Assembly: GCA_964242415.1 (NCBI GenBank)
Contig: CAXTAT010000013.1
Coordinates: 62,001-126,000, forward strand
DNA length: 64,000 nt
Origin: DASWOJ01 sp964242415
GTDB lineage: Bacteria; Pseudomonadota; Alphaproteobacteria; Acetobacterales; Acetobacteraceae
Reading direction: 5' to 3'
The translations under genes and the position numbers were made by a program. Shown piece after piece: positions 32,009 to 40,550 of this stretch (positions within the stretch are counted from its first letter, which is position 1; every line of letters begins with the position of its first letter). The notes below the pieces were generated by a model, which ran no database searches, was not told where the DNA came from, and saw only the letters and a list, made by a program, of their open reading frames with translations.

Positions 32009-33100
32009 GTGCAGACCAACCATCACGAAACGATGCACATGCCCGAGCCGGCCATGCCCGGGATGAAGCTCCATGGACCGGTAATTGGGATCGAATCGTC
32101 CTGTGACGAGACCGCATGCGCCGTGCTCGACGCGCATGGCTCCATCCTGGCCGAAGCGGTGCTGAGCCAGCAGGCCGACCACGCCCCATTCGGCGGCGTC
32201 GTGCCAGAGATCGCCGCGCGGGCGCACCTGGCCCACCTGCCGGCGCTGGTGCAGCGGGTGATGACCACGGCCGGAGCCGCCTACGCCGACCTGGCCGGCG
32301 TGGCAGCGAGTTGCGGACCCGGCCTGATCGGCGGCCTGATTGTCGGCGCCGGGGTCGGCAAGGGCATCGCGCTGGCGCACCGGCTGCCGTTCGTGGCGGT
32401 GAACCACTTGGAGGCGCACGCGCTGACCGCCCGGCTGCCCGGCCTGGTGCCCGGCGGAGCACCGTTCCCCTACTTGCTGCTCCTGCTATCGGGCGGCCAC
32501 TGCCAATGCGTCGCCGTGGAGGGCGTCAGCCGCTACCGCCGGCTGGGCGGCACCATCGACGACGCCGTCGGCGAGGCGTTCGACAAGGTGGGCAAATTGC
32601 TCGGCCTGCCCTGGCCCGGCGGCCCCGCCCTGGAACGCCTGGCAGCCAGCGGCGACCCGGCACAGCAGCCATTCCCGCGGCCCTTGCTGGGCCGGGCAGG
32701 CTGCGACTTCAGCTTCTCCGGCCTCAAGACCGCCGTCGCTCAGCGCGTGGCGAGGTCGCAGCCCCTGGCGGAGCAGGATCGCACCGACATCGCCGCCGGG
32801 TTCCAGGCGGCGGTGGCGGATGTGCTGGCCGACCGCGCCGCCCATGCGCTGGCGATGATGCCGGAGGCCCGGCTGCTGGTGGTGGCGGGCGGGGTCGCGG
32901 CCAACGCGGCGGTGCGGGCGGCGCTGGCGGGCGCGGCGGCGGGCGGCGTGCCGATGGTGGCACCGCCGGTGCGGCTGTGCACGGACAACGCCGTCATGGT
33001 GGCCTGGGCCGGGATCGAGCGGCTGCGGCTGGGCCTGCACGACCCGTTGGACACCGCGCCGCGCCCCCGCTGGCCGTTGGCGGAGCTGATGCCGGCATGA
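32009..33100 (+). CDS. tsaD: tRNA threonylcarbamoyladenosine (t6A) transferase subunit TsaD
   Basis: 363 residues if translation begins at GTG 32009, which has GAGGAAAGG about ten bases upstream; ATGs at 32033, 32039 and 32063 (MKLHGPVIGIESSCDETA) are alternatives. The Kae1/TsaD features are intact: GIESSCDETACAVL, VNHLEAHALTARL with the metal-binding HxxxH, LLLSGGHCQ, GGTIDDAVGEAFDKVGKLLGLPWPGGPALE, FSFSGLKTAV and the late CTDNAVMVAWAG. It makes t6A37 in ANN-reading tRNAs with TsaBCE encoded elsewhere. Heads a run tsaD-rlmJ-gpsA. Confidence 0.95.
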   Translation: MQTNHHETMHMPEPAMPGMKLHGPVIGIESSCDETACAVLDAHGSILAEAVLSQQADHAPFGGVVPEIAARAHLAHLPALVQRVMTTAGAAYADLAGVAASCGPGLIGGLIVGAGVGKGIALAHRLPFVAVNHLEAHALTARLPGLVPGGAPFPYLLLLLSGGHCQCVAVEGVSRYRRLGGTIDDAVGEAFDKVGKLLGLPWPGGPALERLAASGDPAQQPFPRPLLGRAGCDFSFSGLKTAVAQRVARSQPLAEQDRTDIAAGFQAAVADVLADRAAHALAMMPEARLLVVAGGVAANAAVRAALAGAAAGGVPMVAPPVRLCTDNAVMVAWAGIERLRLGLHDPLDTAPRPRWPLAELMPA

Positions 33101-33124
33101 TCCCCCGCCTGTGACCCGGCTCCC

Positions 33125-33943
33125 ATGAACTACCGTCACGCGTTCCACGCCGGCAACGCCGCCGACTGCATGAAGCACGCGCTGCTGGCCTGGATGCTGC
33201 GCGCGCTGGCCCGCAAGCCTGCGCCGTTCTCCGTGCTGGACACCCACGCCGGCCGCGGCACGTACGACCTGCTGGCCGACCCCGCCGAGCGCACCGGCGA
33301 GTGGCGGGACGGCATCGCCCGCCTGCTTCATGACCCGCCGCCGCCTCTGGCGGACTACGTGGCCCTGGTGGAGCGGGCGGGCCTGTACCCAGGCTCCCCC
33401 AGGCTGATCCAGGCGCTGCTGCGGCCCGGGGACCACCTGGCCTGCTGCGAGCTGCACCCGGAGGACGAGGCCGCCCTGGCGCGGCTATTTGCCCGGGACC
33501 GCCAGGTGTCGGTGCACCTGCGCGACGGCTACGAGGCCATCGGCGCCCTGCTGCCGCCCGCGCAGCGGCGTGGCCTGGTGCTGATCGACCCGCCCTATGA
33601 GGCGCCCGGCGAGTTCGACCGCGTGCTCGCGGGCCTGCGGGCTGGCGCGGCACGGTTCCCCAACGGCGTCCTCGCCGCCTGGTACCCCATCAAGCACCGC
33701 AGCCCCGTCCGCACCTTCCACGAGGGCGTGCGCCTGGCCGGCCTGCGCGACTGCGTGGCCGCCGAGCTATGGCTGCGCGAGCCGACCGATCCCCGGCGCC
33801 TGAACGGCTGCGGCCTGCTGGTCCGCAACCCACCCTGGGGGTTCGAGCCGGCGGCTCAGGCGATCCTGACGGCGCTGCTGGGCCGCCTGGGCAACCGCGA
33901 GCCAGGCGCCAGCACCGCCGTGCCGCGTATCACGGATGAGTAG
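33125..33943 (+). CDS. rlmJ: 23S rRNA (adenine-2030-N6)-methyltransferase RlmJ
   Basis: 272 residues. The start MNYRHAFHAGNAADCMKHALL is the RlmJ signature; SAM-binding LDTHAGRGTYDL follows, and the methyltransferase motif IV LVLIDPPYEAPGEF marks an N6-adenine enzyme. AAWYPIKHRSPV is also typical. It lies between tsaD and gpsA, which are more often neighbours, so it looks inserted into that pair; its end overlaps gpsA by eight bases. Confidence 0.93.
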   Translation: MNYRHAFHAGNAADCMKHALLAWMLRALARKPAPFSVLDTHAGRGTYDLLADPAERTGEWRDGIARLLHDPPPPLADYVALVERAGLYPGSPRLIQALLRPGDHLACCELHPEDEAALARLFARDRQVSVHLRDGYEAIGALLPPAQRRGLVLIDPPYEAPGEFDRVLAGLRAGAARFPNGVLAAWYPIKHRSPVRTFHEGVRLAGLRDCVAAELWLREPTDPRRLNGCGLLVRNPPWGFEPAAQAILTALLGRLGNREPGASTAVPRITDE

Positions 33944-34889
33944 CGTCGCGGTCGTCGGCGCCGGAGCCTGGGGCACCGCGCTAGCGTTGCAGGCAGTACG
34001 CGCCGGGTGCGGCGTGGCGCTGTGGGCGCGCGACCCGGCGCTGCTGCGCGCCACCCGGTGCAGCCCGCATCTGCCCGGCCACCCCTTGCCCGGCGCGGTC
34101 ACGCTGCTGGACGACTTGCCCGGCCCCGGCTTCGACGCGGTGCTGCTGGCCGTCCCGGTCCAGCACCTTCGCGGCATCGCCGCCCGGTTGCGCCCGCAGG
34201 CGCCGGTGATCATCTGCGCCAAGGGGGTCGAGGCCGCCACCCTGCGCCTGCCGATGGAAATCCTGGCCGAGGTGCAGCCAGGCGTACCTACAGCCGTGCT
34301 CACCGGCCCCAGCTTCGCGCACGAGGTCGCCGCCGGCCTGCCCGCCGCCGCCGTCCTGGCCTGCGCCGACTCGGATCTGCGGGATAGGCTGGCCGGGATG
34401 ATCGCCAGCCCGGCCTTCCGGCTCTACGGCAACGACGACGCGCTCGGCGCCAGCCTGGGCGGCGCGGCCAAGAACGTCGTCGCCATCGCCGCCGGGGCAG
34501 TGATGGGCGCGGGCCTGGGGGAGAACGCCCGCGCCGCCCTGATCACCCGCGGCCTGGCCGAGCTAGGGCGTCTGGTGGCGGCGCAGGGCGGCCGGGCGGA
34601 GACGACGGCTGGGCTGTCCGGCCTGGGCGACCTATTGCTGACCTGCACCGGAGGCGCCAGCCGCAACTACACCCTCGGGCTGGCGCTAGGCCGCGGCGAG
34701 GCGCTGGCCGACGTCCTCGCGGCCCGCATGGGCGTGACGGAGGGGGTGGCGACCGCCCCGGCCCTGATCGCCCGCGCGGCCGGGGTGGACCTGCCGGTGT
34801 GCGCCGCCGTTGCCGCCTTGCTCTCCGGCCGCACCCGGCTGGACCAGGCCATCACGGCCCTGCTCGCCCGCCCCCGGCGGGACGAATAA
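33936..34889 (+). CDS. gpsA: NAD(P)-dependent glycerol-3-phosphate dehydrogenase
   Basis: 317 residues. Dinucleotide-binding VAVVGAGAWGTALALQAV at the start, DAVLLAVPVQHLRGI, CAKGVE, VLTGPSFAHEVAAGLPAA, and the catalytic GGAAKNVVAIAAGAVMGAGLGENARAALITRGLAEL with its Lys, then LSGLGDLLLTCTGGASRNYTLGLALGRGE. It reduces dihydroxyacetone phosphate to glycerol-3-phosphate for membrane lipids. Starts inside the end of rlmJ (eight-base overlap). Confidence 0.96.
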   Translation: MSSVAVVGAGAWGTALALQAVRAGCGVALWARDPALLRATRCSPHLPGHPLPGAVTLLDDLPGPGFDAVLLAVPVQHLRGIAARLRPQAPVIICAKGVEAATLRLPMEILAEVQPGVPTAVLTGPSFAHEVAAGLPAAAVLACADSDLRDRLAGMIASPAFRLYGNDDALGASLGGAAKNVVAIAAGAVMGAGLGENARAALITRGLAELGRLVAAQGGRAETTAGLSGLGDLLLTCTGGASRNYTLGLALGRGEALADVLAARMGVTEGVATAPALIARAAGVDLPVCAAVAALLSGRTRLDQAITALLARPRRDE

Positions 34890-34902
34890 TGACACCACTT
34901 GC

Positions 34903-35050
34903 CTTCCCCCTCTCCCTCCGGGAGAGGGCCGGGGTGAGGGGGTCTTGCGGCGCGATCCCCAGCCCCATGCAGCGCGCTGCCTGCGCCGGAAGGCTCGGCG
35001 CCCCCCCACCCCCCCACCCCGGCCCTCTCCCGAAGGGAGAGGGGAAAGAT
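34903..35050. repeat. Paired inverted copies of intergenic repeat family A
   Basis: Forward copy CCCTCTCCCTCCGGGAGAGG-CCGGGGTGAGGGGGTC at about 34908-34944; inverted copy CCCCGGCCCTCTCCCGAAGGGAGAGGGG at about 35016-35044. Each copy is itself a hairpin (CTCTCCCTCCGGGAGAG). They lie between gpsA and murJ and may serve as a transcription stop or processing site there. Confidence 0.8.
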
Positions 35051-35070
35051 ACCCCCGGCGGGACCGCCTA

Positions 35071-36612
35071 ATGCTCCGCGGCATCCTAACCGTCGGCGGC
35101 TGGACCATGGCGAGCCGCGTGCTGGGCTTCCTGCGCGACGTGCAGATCGCCGCCTTCTTGGGCACCGGCCCGGTGGCGGACGCCTTCTTCATCGCCTTCA
35201 AGGTGCCCAACCTGTTCCGCCGCCTATTCGGCGAGGGCGCGTTCAACGCCGCCTTCGTGCCGGAGTTCTCCGGCATCCTGGCCGGCGACGGCCCCACGGA
35301 GGCACGGCGCTTCGCCCAGGAGGCCATCGCCGTGCTGGCATTCTGGCTGGCGGCGCTGACCGTGCTGGGGCTGCTGCTGATGCCGCAGGCGATGCGGCTG
35401 CTGGCCCCGGGCTTCGCGGACGTGCCGGGCAAGGCGGCGCTGACCGTCACCCTGGCGCGGATCATGTTCCCCTACCTGTTCCTGATCTGCCTGGCGGCGC
35501 TGCTGTCGGGCGTGCTGAACGGCCTGGACCGGTTCGCGGCGGCGGCGGCGGCGCCCATGGTGCTGAACGGGGTGTCGATCGCCTCGATGTGGGTGCTGTC
35601 GCCCTACGTGCCGACCGTCGGCCATGCGCTGGCCTGGGGCGTCACGGTGGCCGGCGTGCTGCAACTGGCGCTGCTGGCCTGGGCGGTGCGGCGGGCGGGC
35701 ATGCGGCTGCGGGTGCCGGTGCCGCGCATGACGCCGCGCATGCGGGTACTGCTGCGGCGCATGGTTCCGGGGCTGGTAGGCGCGGGGGTCACGCAGCTCA
35801 ACCAGTCGGTCGACCTCATCATCGTCAGCCTGCTGCCGGCCGGCTCGGCGTCGCTGCTGTATTATGCCGAGCGGGTATACCAGTTGCCGCTCGGCGTCAT
35901 CGGCACCGCGGTCGGCACCGCGCTGCTGCCGCTGCTGTCGCGCCAGGCGAAGTCGGGCGACAAGGCCGGCTCCATCGCTTCCATGAACCGGGCATTGGAG
36001 ATCACGCTCGTGCTCACCCTGCCGGCCGCGCTGGCGCTGGCGGTGCTGGGCGGCCCGATCATGGCGGTGCTGTTCGGCCGCGGCGCGTTCGACGCCCACA
36101 GCGCCGCGCTGAGCGCGCAGTCGCTGGCGGCCTATGCCTTCGGGCTGCCGGCGATCGTGCTGCTGAAGGTGCTGGTGCCGGCGTTCTTCGCCCATGGCGA
36201 CACCGGGACGCCGGTGCGGGTGGGCATGGCCGCCATCGCCTTGAACCTGATTCTGAACCTGCTGTTCATGCTGCCCCTGCAGCACATTGGCCCGGCGTTG
36301 GCCACCAGCCTGTCGGCGGTGTTCAACGCGGTGTTCCTGGCCGCCATCCTGCACCGGCGCGGGCTGCTGGCGCCCGATGCGCGGCTGCGGCGGCGGCTGC
36401 CGCGCATGGCCCTGGCGGCGGCGGCGATGGCGGCGGCGCTGTGGCTGGGGCAGGACACGGTGTTCAGCGCGGCCGGCGGCGTGGCCGGGCTGCGCTGGGC
36501 GGCGCTGGCGGCGGTCGTCGCGGCAGGGGTGGCCGCCTATGGCCTGGCCGGCCAGGCGCTGGGCGCCTTCGACGGCCGGGAGCTGGCGGGGATGGCAAGG
36601 CGCCGGCGCTGA
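35071..36612 (+). CDS. murJ: Lipid II flippase MurJ
   Basis: 513 residues, the usual MurJ length with about 14 membrane helices. Begins GILTVGGWTMASRVLGFLRDVQIAAFLGTGPVADAFFIAFKVPNLFRRLFGEGAFNAAFVPEF, the strongly conserved N-terminus, and carries the Arg/Lys residues of the central cavity. Later SLLYYAERVYQLPLGVIGTAVGTALLPLLSR is also characteristic. It moves lipid II across the inner membrane for peptidoglycan synthesis. It precedes trpS, a neighbour order common in alphaproteobacteria, with one small secreted protein gene between. Confidence 0.96.
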   Translation: MLRGILTVGGWTMASRVLGFLRDVQIAAFLGTGPVADAFFIAFKVPNLFRRLFGEGAFNAAFVPEFSGILAGDGPTEARRFAQEAIAVLAFWLAALTVLGLLLMPQAMRLLAPGFADVPGKAALTVTLARIMFPYLFLICLAALLSGVLNGLDRFAAAAAAPMVLNGVSIASMWVLSPYVPTVGHALAWGVTVAGVLQLALLAWAVRRAGMRLRVPVPRMTPRMRVLLRRMVPGLVGAGVTQLNQSVDLIIVSLLPAGSASLLYYAERVYQLPLGVIGTAVGTALLPLLSRQAKSGDKAGSIASMNRALEITLVLTLPAALALAVLGGPIMAVLFGRGAFDAHSAALSAQSLAAYAFGLPAIVLLKVLVPAFFAHGDTGTPVRVGMAAIALNLILNLLFMLPLQHIGPALATSLSAVFNAVFLAAILHRRGLLAPDARLRRRLPRMALAAAAMAAALWLGQDTVFSAAGGVAGLRWAALAAVVAAGVAAYGLAGQALGAFDGRELAGMARRRR

Positions 36613-36694
36613 CGCTTACTTACAAGTCGTAACCTGATTTCGCAGGGTTTTTGGCCAAGATTGGCCCCGCCGCGCATCCAGGCGCCGGAGGCCC

Positions 36695-37036
36695 ATGATG
36701 ACCCGGCATGCGACGCTGGCCGCTGTTCTTGCCCTGCTCGGATCGGCCCTGCCCGGATCAGGCTACGCCCATGCTGCCGAGACGCTGCAACGCACCGCCA
36801 ACGCCGTGGCGATCCCCACGCCCGGCGCCCTGCCGGACTGGCTGGCCGGGCGCGGACTCGAGCAGCTCGGGCAGCAGGCGCTGATCCGCGTGCCCGATCC
36901 CGCGCGGCCCTGCCGGTTCGACGTCCTCATGGAGCGGCAGGACGGCCGCCCATCCGCGTGGGAGAGCGTGGACCTGTGCCACGCTCCCGAACCAAGGCCG
37001 CCACGGGCCTCCGGAGCGGCGACGGCCGGGCAGTGA
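36695..37036 (+). CDS. Small secreted hypothetical protein
   Basis: 113 residues with a clear signal peptide (TRHATLAAVLALLGSALPGSGYAHA). The mature part (ETLQRTANAVAIPTPGALPDWLAG..., then PCRFDVLMERQDGR and WESVDLCHAPE) has two Cys and no recognised family. ATG 36695 follows GGAGGCCC, a usable ribosome site. Codon use is like the neighbours. Confidence 0.6.
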   Translation: MMTRHATLAAVLALLGSALPGSGYAHAAETLQRTANAVAIPTPGALPDWLAGRGLEQLGQQALIRVPDPARPCRFDVLMERQDGRPSAWESVDLCHAPEPRPPRASGAATAGQ

Positions 37037-37329
37037 CGCCGACCCTGCGCCGCCTTGCGCTAGGCCCTGCCGCCCTTGCGCGCCACGGCTGCGGCATTGC
37101 GATGCAGGATGCCGAGACTATGCCGCCCTGAATTGCCACGCCAAAGCCGGCTCGCAATGACGCCAGCGGAACCCGGCTCGCAACGGCGCCAGCGCTTGCA
37201 GAAAGAATCGGCAGCACGCATCGGCGGCTGTCTCGGGCCGCGCCGCCGCCTTCCAACCAGCCTCCTCCCAGCCAAAACATGCTGAGCAGGGCGCTTGACC
37301 AACCCTGGCCAGGCGCACAGAACCCGGCC
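37037..37329. other. Intergenic region upstream of trpS with a family B repeat
   Basis: About 290 bases with no gene. It holds an inverted family B copy (AATTGCCACGCCAAAGCCGGCTCGCAATGAC, 37132-37162), directly followed by a partial copy (CCGGCTCGCAACGG). The trpS promoter is expected here but no clear -35/-10 pair stands out. Confidence 0.5.
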
Positions 37330-38328
37330 ATGCAGCGCATCTTCTCCGGCATCCAGCCTTCAGGCGTCCCCACCCTCGGCAACTACCTCGGCGCGATCCG
37401 CAACTGGGTCGCGCTGCAACAGGACCACGAGTGCCTGTACTGCGTCGTCGACCTGCACGCCATCACCCAGTGGCAGGACCCGCGCACCCTGGCCGCCGCG
37501 ACCCGGGAACTCGCGGCCTCGATCATCGCCTGCGGCATCGACCCGCAGGCGCACATCCTGTTCAACCAGTCCGCCGTGCCTGCCCATGTCCGGCTGGCCT
37601 GGATCTTCACCTGCGTCGCCCGCATGGGCTGGCTGAACCGGATGACGCAGTTCAAGGACAAGGCAGGCAAGGACCGGGAGCATGTCTCGACCGGGCTGTT
37701 CGTCTATCCCAACCTGATGGCCGCCGACATCCACGCCTATCACGCGACGCGGGTCCCGGTGGGCGATGACCAGCGGCAGCACCTGGAACTGGCAAACGAC
37801 ATCGCCGCCAAGTTCAACCACGACTACGGCGTGGAGTTCTTCCCACAGGTCGAGGCGCTGATCCTCGGCCCCGCCGCCCGGGTGATGAGCCTGCGGGACG
37901 GGTCGAGGAAGATGTCGAAATCCGACCCCTCGGACCAGAGCCGCATCAACCTGACCGACGACGCCGACACCATCGCGCTGAAGATACGCCGCGCCCGCAC
38001 CGACCCCGAGCCGCTGCCATCGGAGGCGGAGGGGCTGGAGGGCCGGCCCGAGGCACGCAACCTGATCGGCATCATGGCGGCGCTGCTGGATACCGACGCC
38101 GCAGCAATCCTACATGAGCATGGTGGCAAAGGCTTCGGGGTCTTCAAGGACGCCCTGGCCGAGGTGGTCGTGGAGAAGCTCGCGCCCATCGCCTTAGAAA
38201 CCCGGCGCCTGCTGGCCGACCCCGCCGCCGTGGACGCAGTGCTGCGTGACGGCGCCATCCGCGCCGCAGCCATCGCCGATCCCATAGTTTCGGAAGCAGA
38301 ACGGCTGGTGGGCTTCCTACGGCCCTGA
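37330..38328 (+). CDS. trpS: Tryptophanyl-tRNA synthetase
   Basis: 332 residues from ATG 37330 (MQRIFSGIQPSG); an upstream in-frame ATG would add 17 unconserved residues. The class I HIGH-like element is PTLGNYLGAI and the KMSKS loop is SRKMSKSDPSDQ. Other conserved blocks are CVVDLHAITQWQDP, LNRMTQFKDKAGK, GLFVYPNLMAADIHAY and VPVGDDQRQHLELANDIA. Full length for the bacterial enzyme. Confidence 0.97.
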   Translation: MQRIFSGIQPSGVPTLGNYLGAIRNWVALQQDHECLYCVVDLHAITQWQDPRTLAAATRELAASIIACGIDPQAHILFNQSAVPAHVRLAWIFTCVARMGWLNRMTQFKDKAGKDREHVSTGLFVYPNLMAADIHAYHATRVPVGDDQRQHLELANDIAAKFNHDYGVEFFPQVEALILGPAARVMSLRDGSRKMSKSDPSDQSRINLTDDADTIALKIRRARTDPEPLPSEAEGLEGRPEARNLIGIMAALLDTDAAAILHEHGGKGFGVFKDALAEVVVEKLAPIALETRRLLADPAAVDAVLRDGAIRAAAIADPIVSEAERLVGFLRP

Positions 38329-38346
38329 TCCAGTCCCGTCGCAAGG

Positions 38347-38373
38347 CCCGGTCCCCAACCCTGGAGACCGGAC
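38347..38373. terminator. Possible hairpin between trpS and the convergent CsbD gene
   Basis: CCCGGTC and GACCGGA arms (CCGGTC/GACCGG) flank a 12-base loop. No T-run follows on either side, so it is a weak candidate for a shared stop signal. Confidence 0.25.
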
Positions 38374-38380
38374 CCGCTGT

Positions 38381-38737
38381 TCAGCGGCGGCGGTAAACCA
38401 CCTTCGGCGACGGCTTGGTGGCCAGCGCGATCAGGAAGCCAACCCCGGCCGCGATCAGGATCGCAGTGATCGGGCGCTGATCGACCTGCTCGGCCAGCAT
38501 GTCGCCGGCCTCCTCGATCTGGTCCAACACCTGCGAGCCGAAATCGCCCGCACCGATGCTGTCGGCGGCATTCCGCACGGTGTCCGCCGCCTGGCCATAG
38601 GTCTTCTGCGCGGACCCGGCCACCTTATCAACGGCGCCCTCGGCCTGCATCTTGTTGTCGCCGGTCAGGTTGCCGACAGCACCCTCGACCTTGCCGCCGA
38701 TGTTGCGGGCGGTGCCTTCAAACCTGTTCTCGTCCAT
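38381..38737 (-). CDS. CsbD-like stress protein with C-terminal membrane segment
   Basis: 118 residues from ATG 38737, behind GTGAGG. The N-terminal 55 residues are CsbD-like (ENRFEGTARNIGGKVEGAVGNLTGDNKMQAEGAVDKVAG). The rest resembles the ElaB/DUF883 type: an amphipathic stretch with DQIEEAGDMLAEQVDQRP and a hydrophobic end (ITAILIAAGVGFLIALATKP) before basic residues. Such proteins are abundant under general stress; the anchored form probably sits on the inner membrane facing the cytoplasm. Converges with trpS. Confidence 0.85.
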   Translation of the reverse strand: MDENRFEGTARNIGGKVEGAVGNLTGDNKMQAEGAVDKVAGSAQKTYGQAADTVRNAADSIGAGDFGSQVLDQIEEAGDMLAEQVDQRPITAILIAAGVGFLIALATKPSPKVVYRRR

Positions 38738-38940
38738 GATGCGCATCCTCACGTTGCAGATGCGGCCCTAACCCCCGCCGCGCCGGCTGGTTCCACGGCG
38801 GATCGCATCACGGGCGCCTCCCTCCCATGCCCCCCGCGCCCGGCGCACGCCCCGGCGCAGGAAATTATCCGCGTCCAAACACCGCCCAGCATGACAGTTG
38901 CTCACCCCGCCCCAGAGGCGGAAGGAGCAGAGGCATCCCC

Positions 38941-39747
38941 TCAAATCGGCGCATCCGGCGGAAACTGCGGCACCCTGCGTTCGAGGTGCGCGGCCAGCCC
39001 CTCTTGCGCCTCCGGCCCGCTGAACCCCATGAACTCCATCGCCAGCGACGCATCGAAGATCGGCGTGGCCTGCCGAAGCCAGCCGTTCAGCGCGTGCTTG
39101 GTCCAGCGGATCGCCGACTGCGCCCCGTCCGCCAGCCGCCCCGCGACCTCCACCGCGCGGGCGTCAAGGTCGGCGTCCTCGGCCAGCAGGCTGATCAGGC
39201 CGATGCGCTCCGCCTCCCGCCCCAGCAGCTCGTCGCACGTCAGCAGGTAGTACTTCGCCTTCGCCATGCCGCACAGCAGCGGCCAGATGATCGCCGCATG
39301 ATCCCCGGCGGCGACGCCCAGCCGGGTGTGGCCATCGACGATGCGGCACTCGGGCGTGGCAATGGACACGTCCGCCAGCACGCCGCACACCAGGCCCGCG
39401 CCGACCGCGACGCCGCGCATCGCCGACACCACCGGCTTCGGGCAGTTGACCAGGTTCAGCACCAGGTCCCGCGCCTCCCGCCACACGCGGGCGCGGGTGG
39501 CGAAGTCGGCCATCATCTCCTGGATCAGCGCGAAGTCGCCGCCGGCCGAGAACACTCGCCCAGCCCCGGTGATGATGGCGGCGTTCACGGTGTCATCGGC
39601 CTCCACGTCCCGCCACACGCGCGCCAGCTCGCCGTGCATGATGGCGTCGGCGGCGTTCATGCGGCCGTTGGCCATGGTGATGCGAAGCACGCGCGGGTGC
39701 GGGCGGTCGAACTGCAGCCGGGCATAGGCGGCATAGCGGTCGTCCAT
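38941..39747 (-). CDS. Enoyl-CoA hydratase/isomerase (crotonase) family protein
   Basis: 268 residues from ATG 39747; the frame extends 35 codons further but that part is unconserved. Crotonase blocks: GRMNAADAIMH, GAGRVFSAGGDFALIQEM with the oxyanion-hole region, KPVVSAMRGVAVGAGLVCGVLADVSIAT and the second oxyanion Gly, and HAALNGWL/FMGFSGPEAQEGLAAHLERR at the end. The usual catalytic Glu in the FxLPE-type position appears replaced (VDGHTRLGVAAGDHAA), so the reaction may be isomerisation or something other than hydration. Monocistronic. Confidence 0.85.
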   Translation of the reverse strand: MDDRYAAYARLQFDRPHPRVLRITMANGRMNAADAIMHGELARVWRDVEADDTVNAAIITGAGRVFSAGGDFALIQEMMADFATRARVWREARDLVLNLVNCPKPVVSAMRGVAVGAGLVCGVLADVSIATPECRIVDGHTRLGVAAGDHAAIIWPLLCGMAKAKYYLLTCDELLGREAERIGLISLLAEDADLDARAVEVAGRLADGAQSAIRWTKHALNGWLRQATPIFDASLAMEFMGFSGPEAQEGLAAHLERRVPQFPPDAPI

Positions 39748-39944
39748 CGAGGCGTTCCCGGCTGCTCCGCGGCAAGCATCGCCGGTGGCACGGGGAGCGT
39801 CAACTTCGGGGAGGGAGCGTTCAGCCGCGTCAGTGCGGCCTTTTGTCCCCATCGAACCGCTTGTGCGATGGATCAGGCAGAGGCCGCATTGTCCGTGGCG
39901 CTCTCTCGGTCGTCCCGCATTCTAAAGTCACTCCTGGCGGCTGG

Positions 39945-40271
39945 TCATGCTGCGCCTTCCTCGATGCATGCCTTCAGCGTAATGGACGGAAGCACTCCGT
40001 CCCTGATGCGAGCGACGCATGCACTTCTGGTCTCTATTGGAATACCGCTCCAGCCCATCTGCAGGATTTCGCAATCCACCTGCTCGTGGTTGACGCACAT
40101 CTCGTTCGACACGATCACCCAGGTAACCTGCTCGCAACGTTCGTCGGAGACGTGCTGCTGGCTCGCTGCCGACAGCCGGGCAGGGAAGCGACCTGCGTTA
40201 TGCTCCGATGCAGTGGTCGCACCCCGGCCATCCAGGACGCAGCCCAGGCGCCTGTGGTCGCAATCAGGCAT
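39945..40271 (-). CDS. Hypothetical protein, doubtful
   Basis: 108 residues. The second half (CEQVTWVIVSNEMCVNHEQVDCEILQMGWSGIPIETRSACVARIRDGVLPS) looks more protein-like than the surrounding frames, with moderate GC. No domain is recognised, the N-terminus looks random, and no ribosome site is seen. The whole interval 39850-40325 is otherwise free of genes. It could be a decayed gene. Confidence 0.28.
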   Translation of the reverse strand: MPDCDHRRLGCVLDGRGATTASEHNAGRFPARLSAASQQHVSDERCEQVTWVIVSNEMCVNHEQVDCEILQMGWSGIPIETRSACVARIRDGVLPSITLKACIEEGAA

Positions 40272-40325
40272 CGCTGCGGCTCATGAACCGCTGTATCAGG
40301 ATCAGAACGAGTGGGAGGAGCCACC

Positions 40326-40550
40326 ATGCAACATGACCAGATGCTGCGGGTCCACGTTCAACCGGATAAATGCCAAGGCCACAACCGGTGCAAGCTGGCC
40401 GCCCCCTCGCTGTTCGTGCTCGACGAGTATGGCTCCGCGCGAGAAGCCGGCGATGGCCTTGTCGCGCCGGACCAGATGCAACAGGCACGCCTGGCCCAGG
40501 CGAACTGCCCGGAATATGCCATCACCCTTCGCCGGGTTGACGGTGCATGA
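40326..40550 (+). CDS. Ferredoxin, P450-associated [3Fe-4S] type
   Basis: 74 residues behind GGGAGGAGCC, a strong ribosome site. The cluster motif is CQGHNRC...C-P: three Cys with His in the second cluster position (CxxHxxC...CP), as in ferredoxins that serve bacterial P450s. It would pass electrons from a reductase (not in the window) to the P450, whose ATG overlaps its stop (ATGA). Confidence 0.9.
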   Translation: MQHDQMLRVHVQPDKCQGHNRCKLAAPSLFVLDEYGSAREAGDGLVAPDQMQQARLAQANCPEYAITLRRVDGA

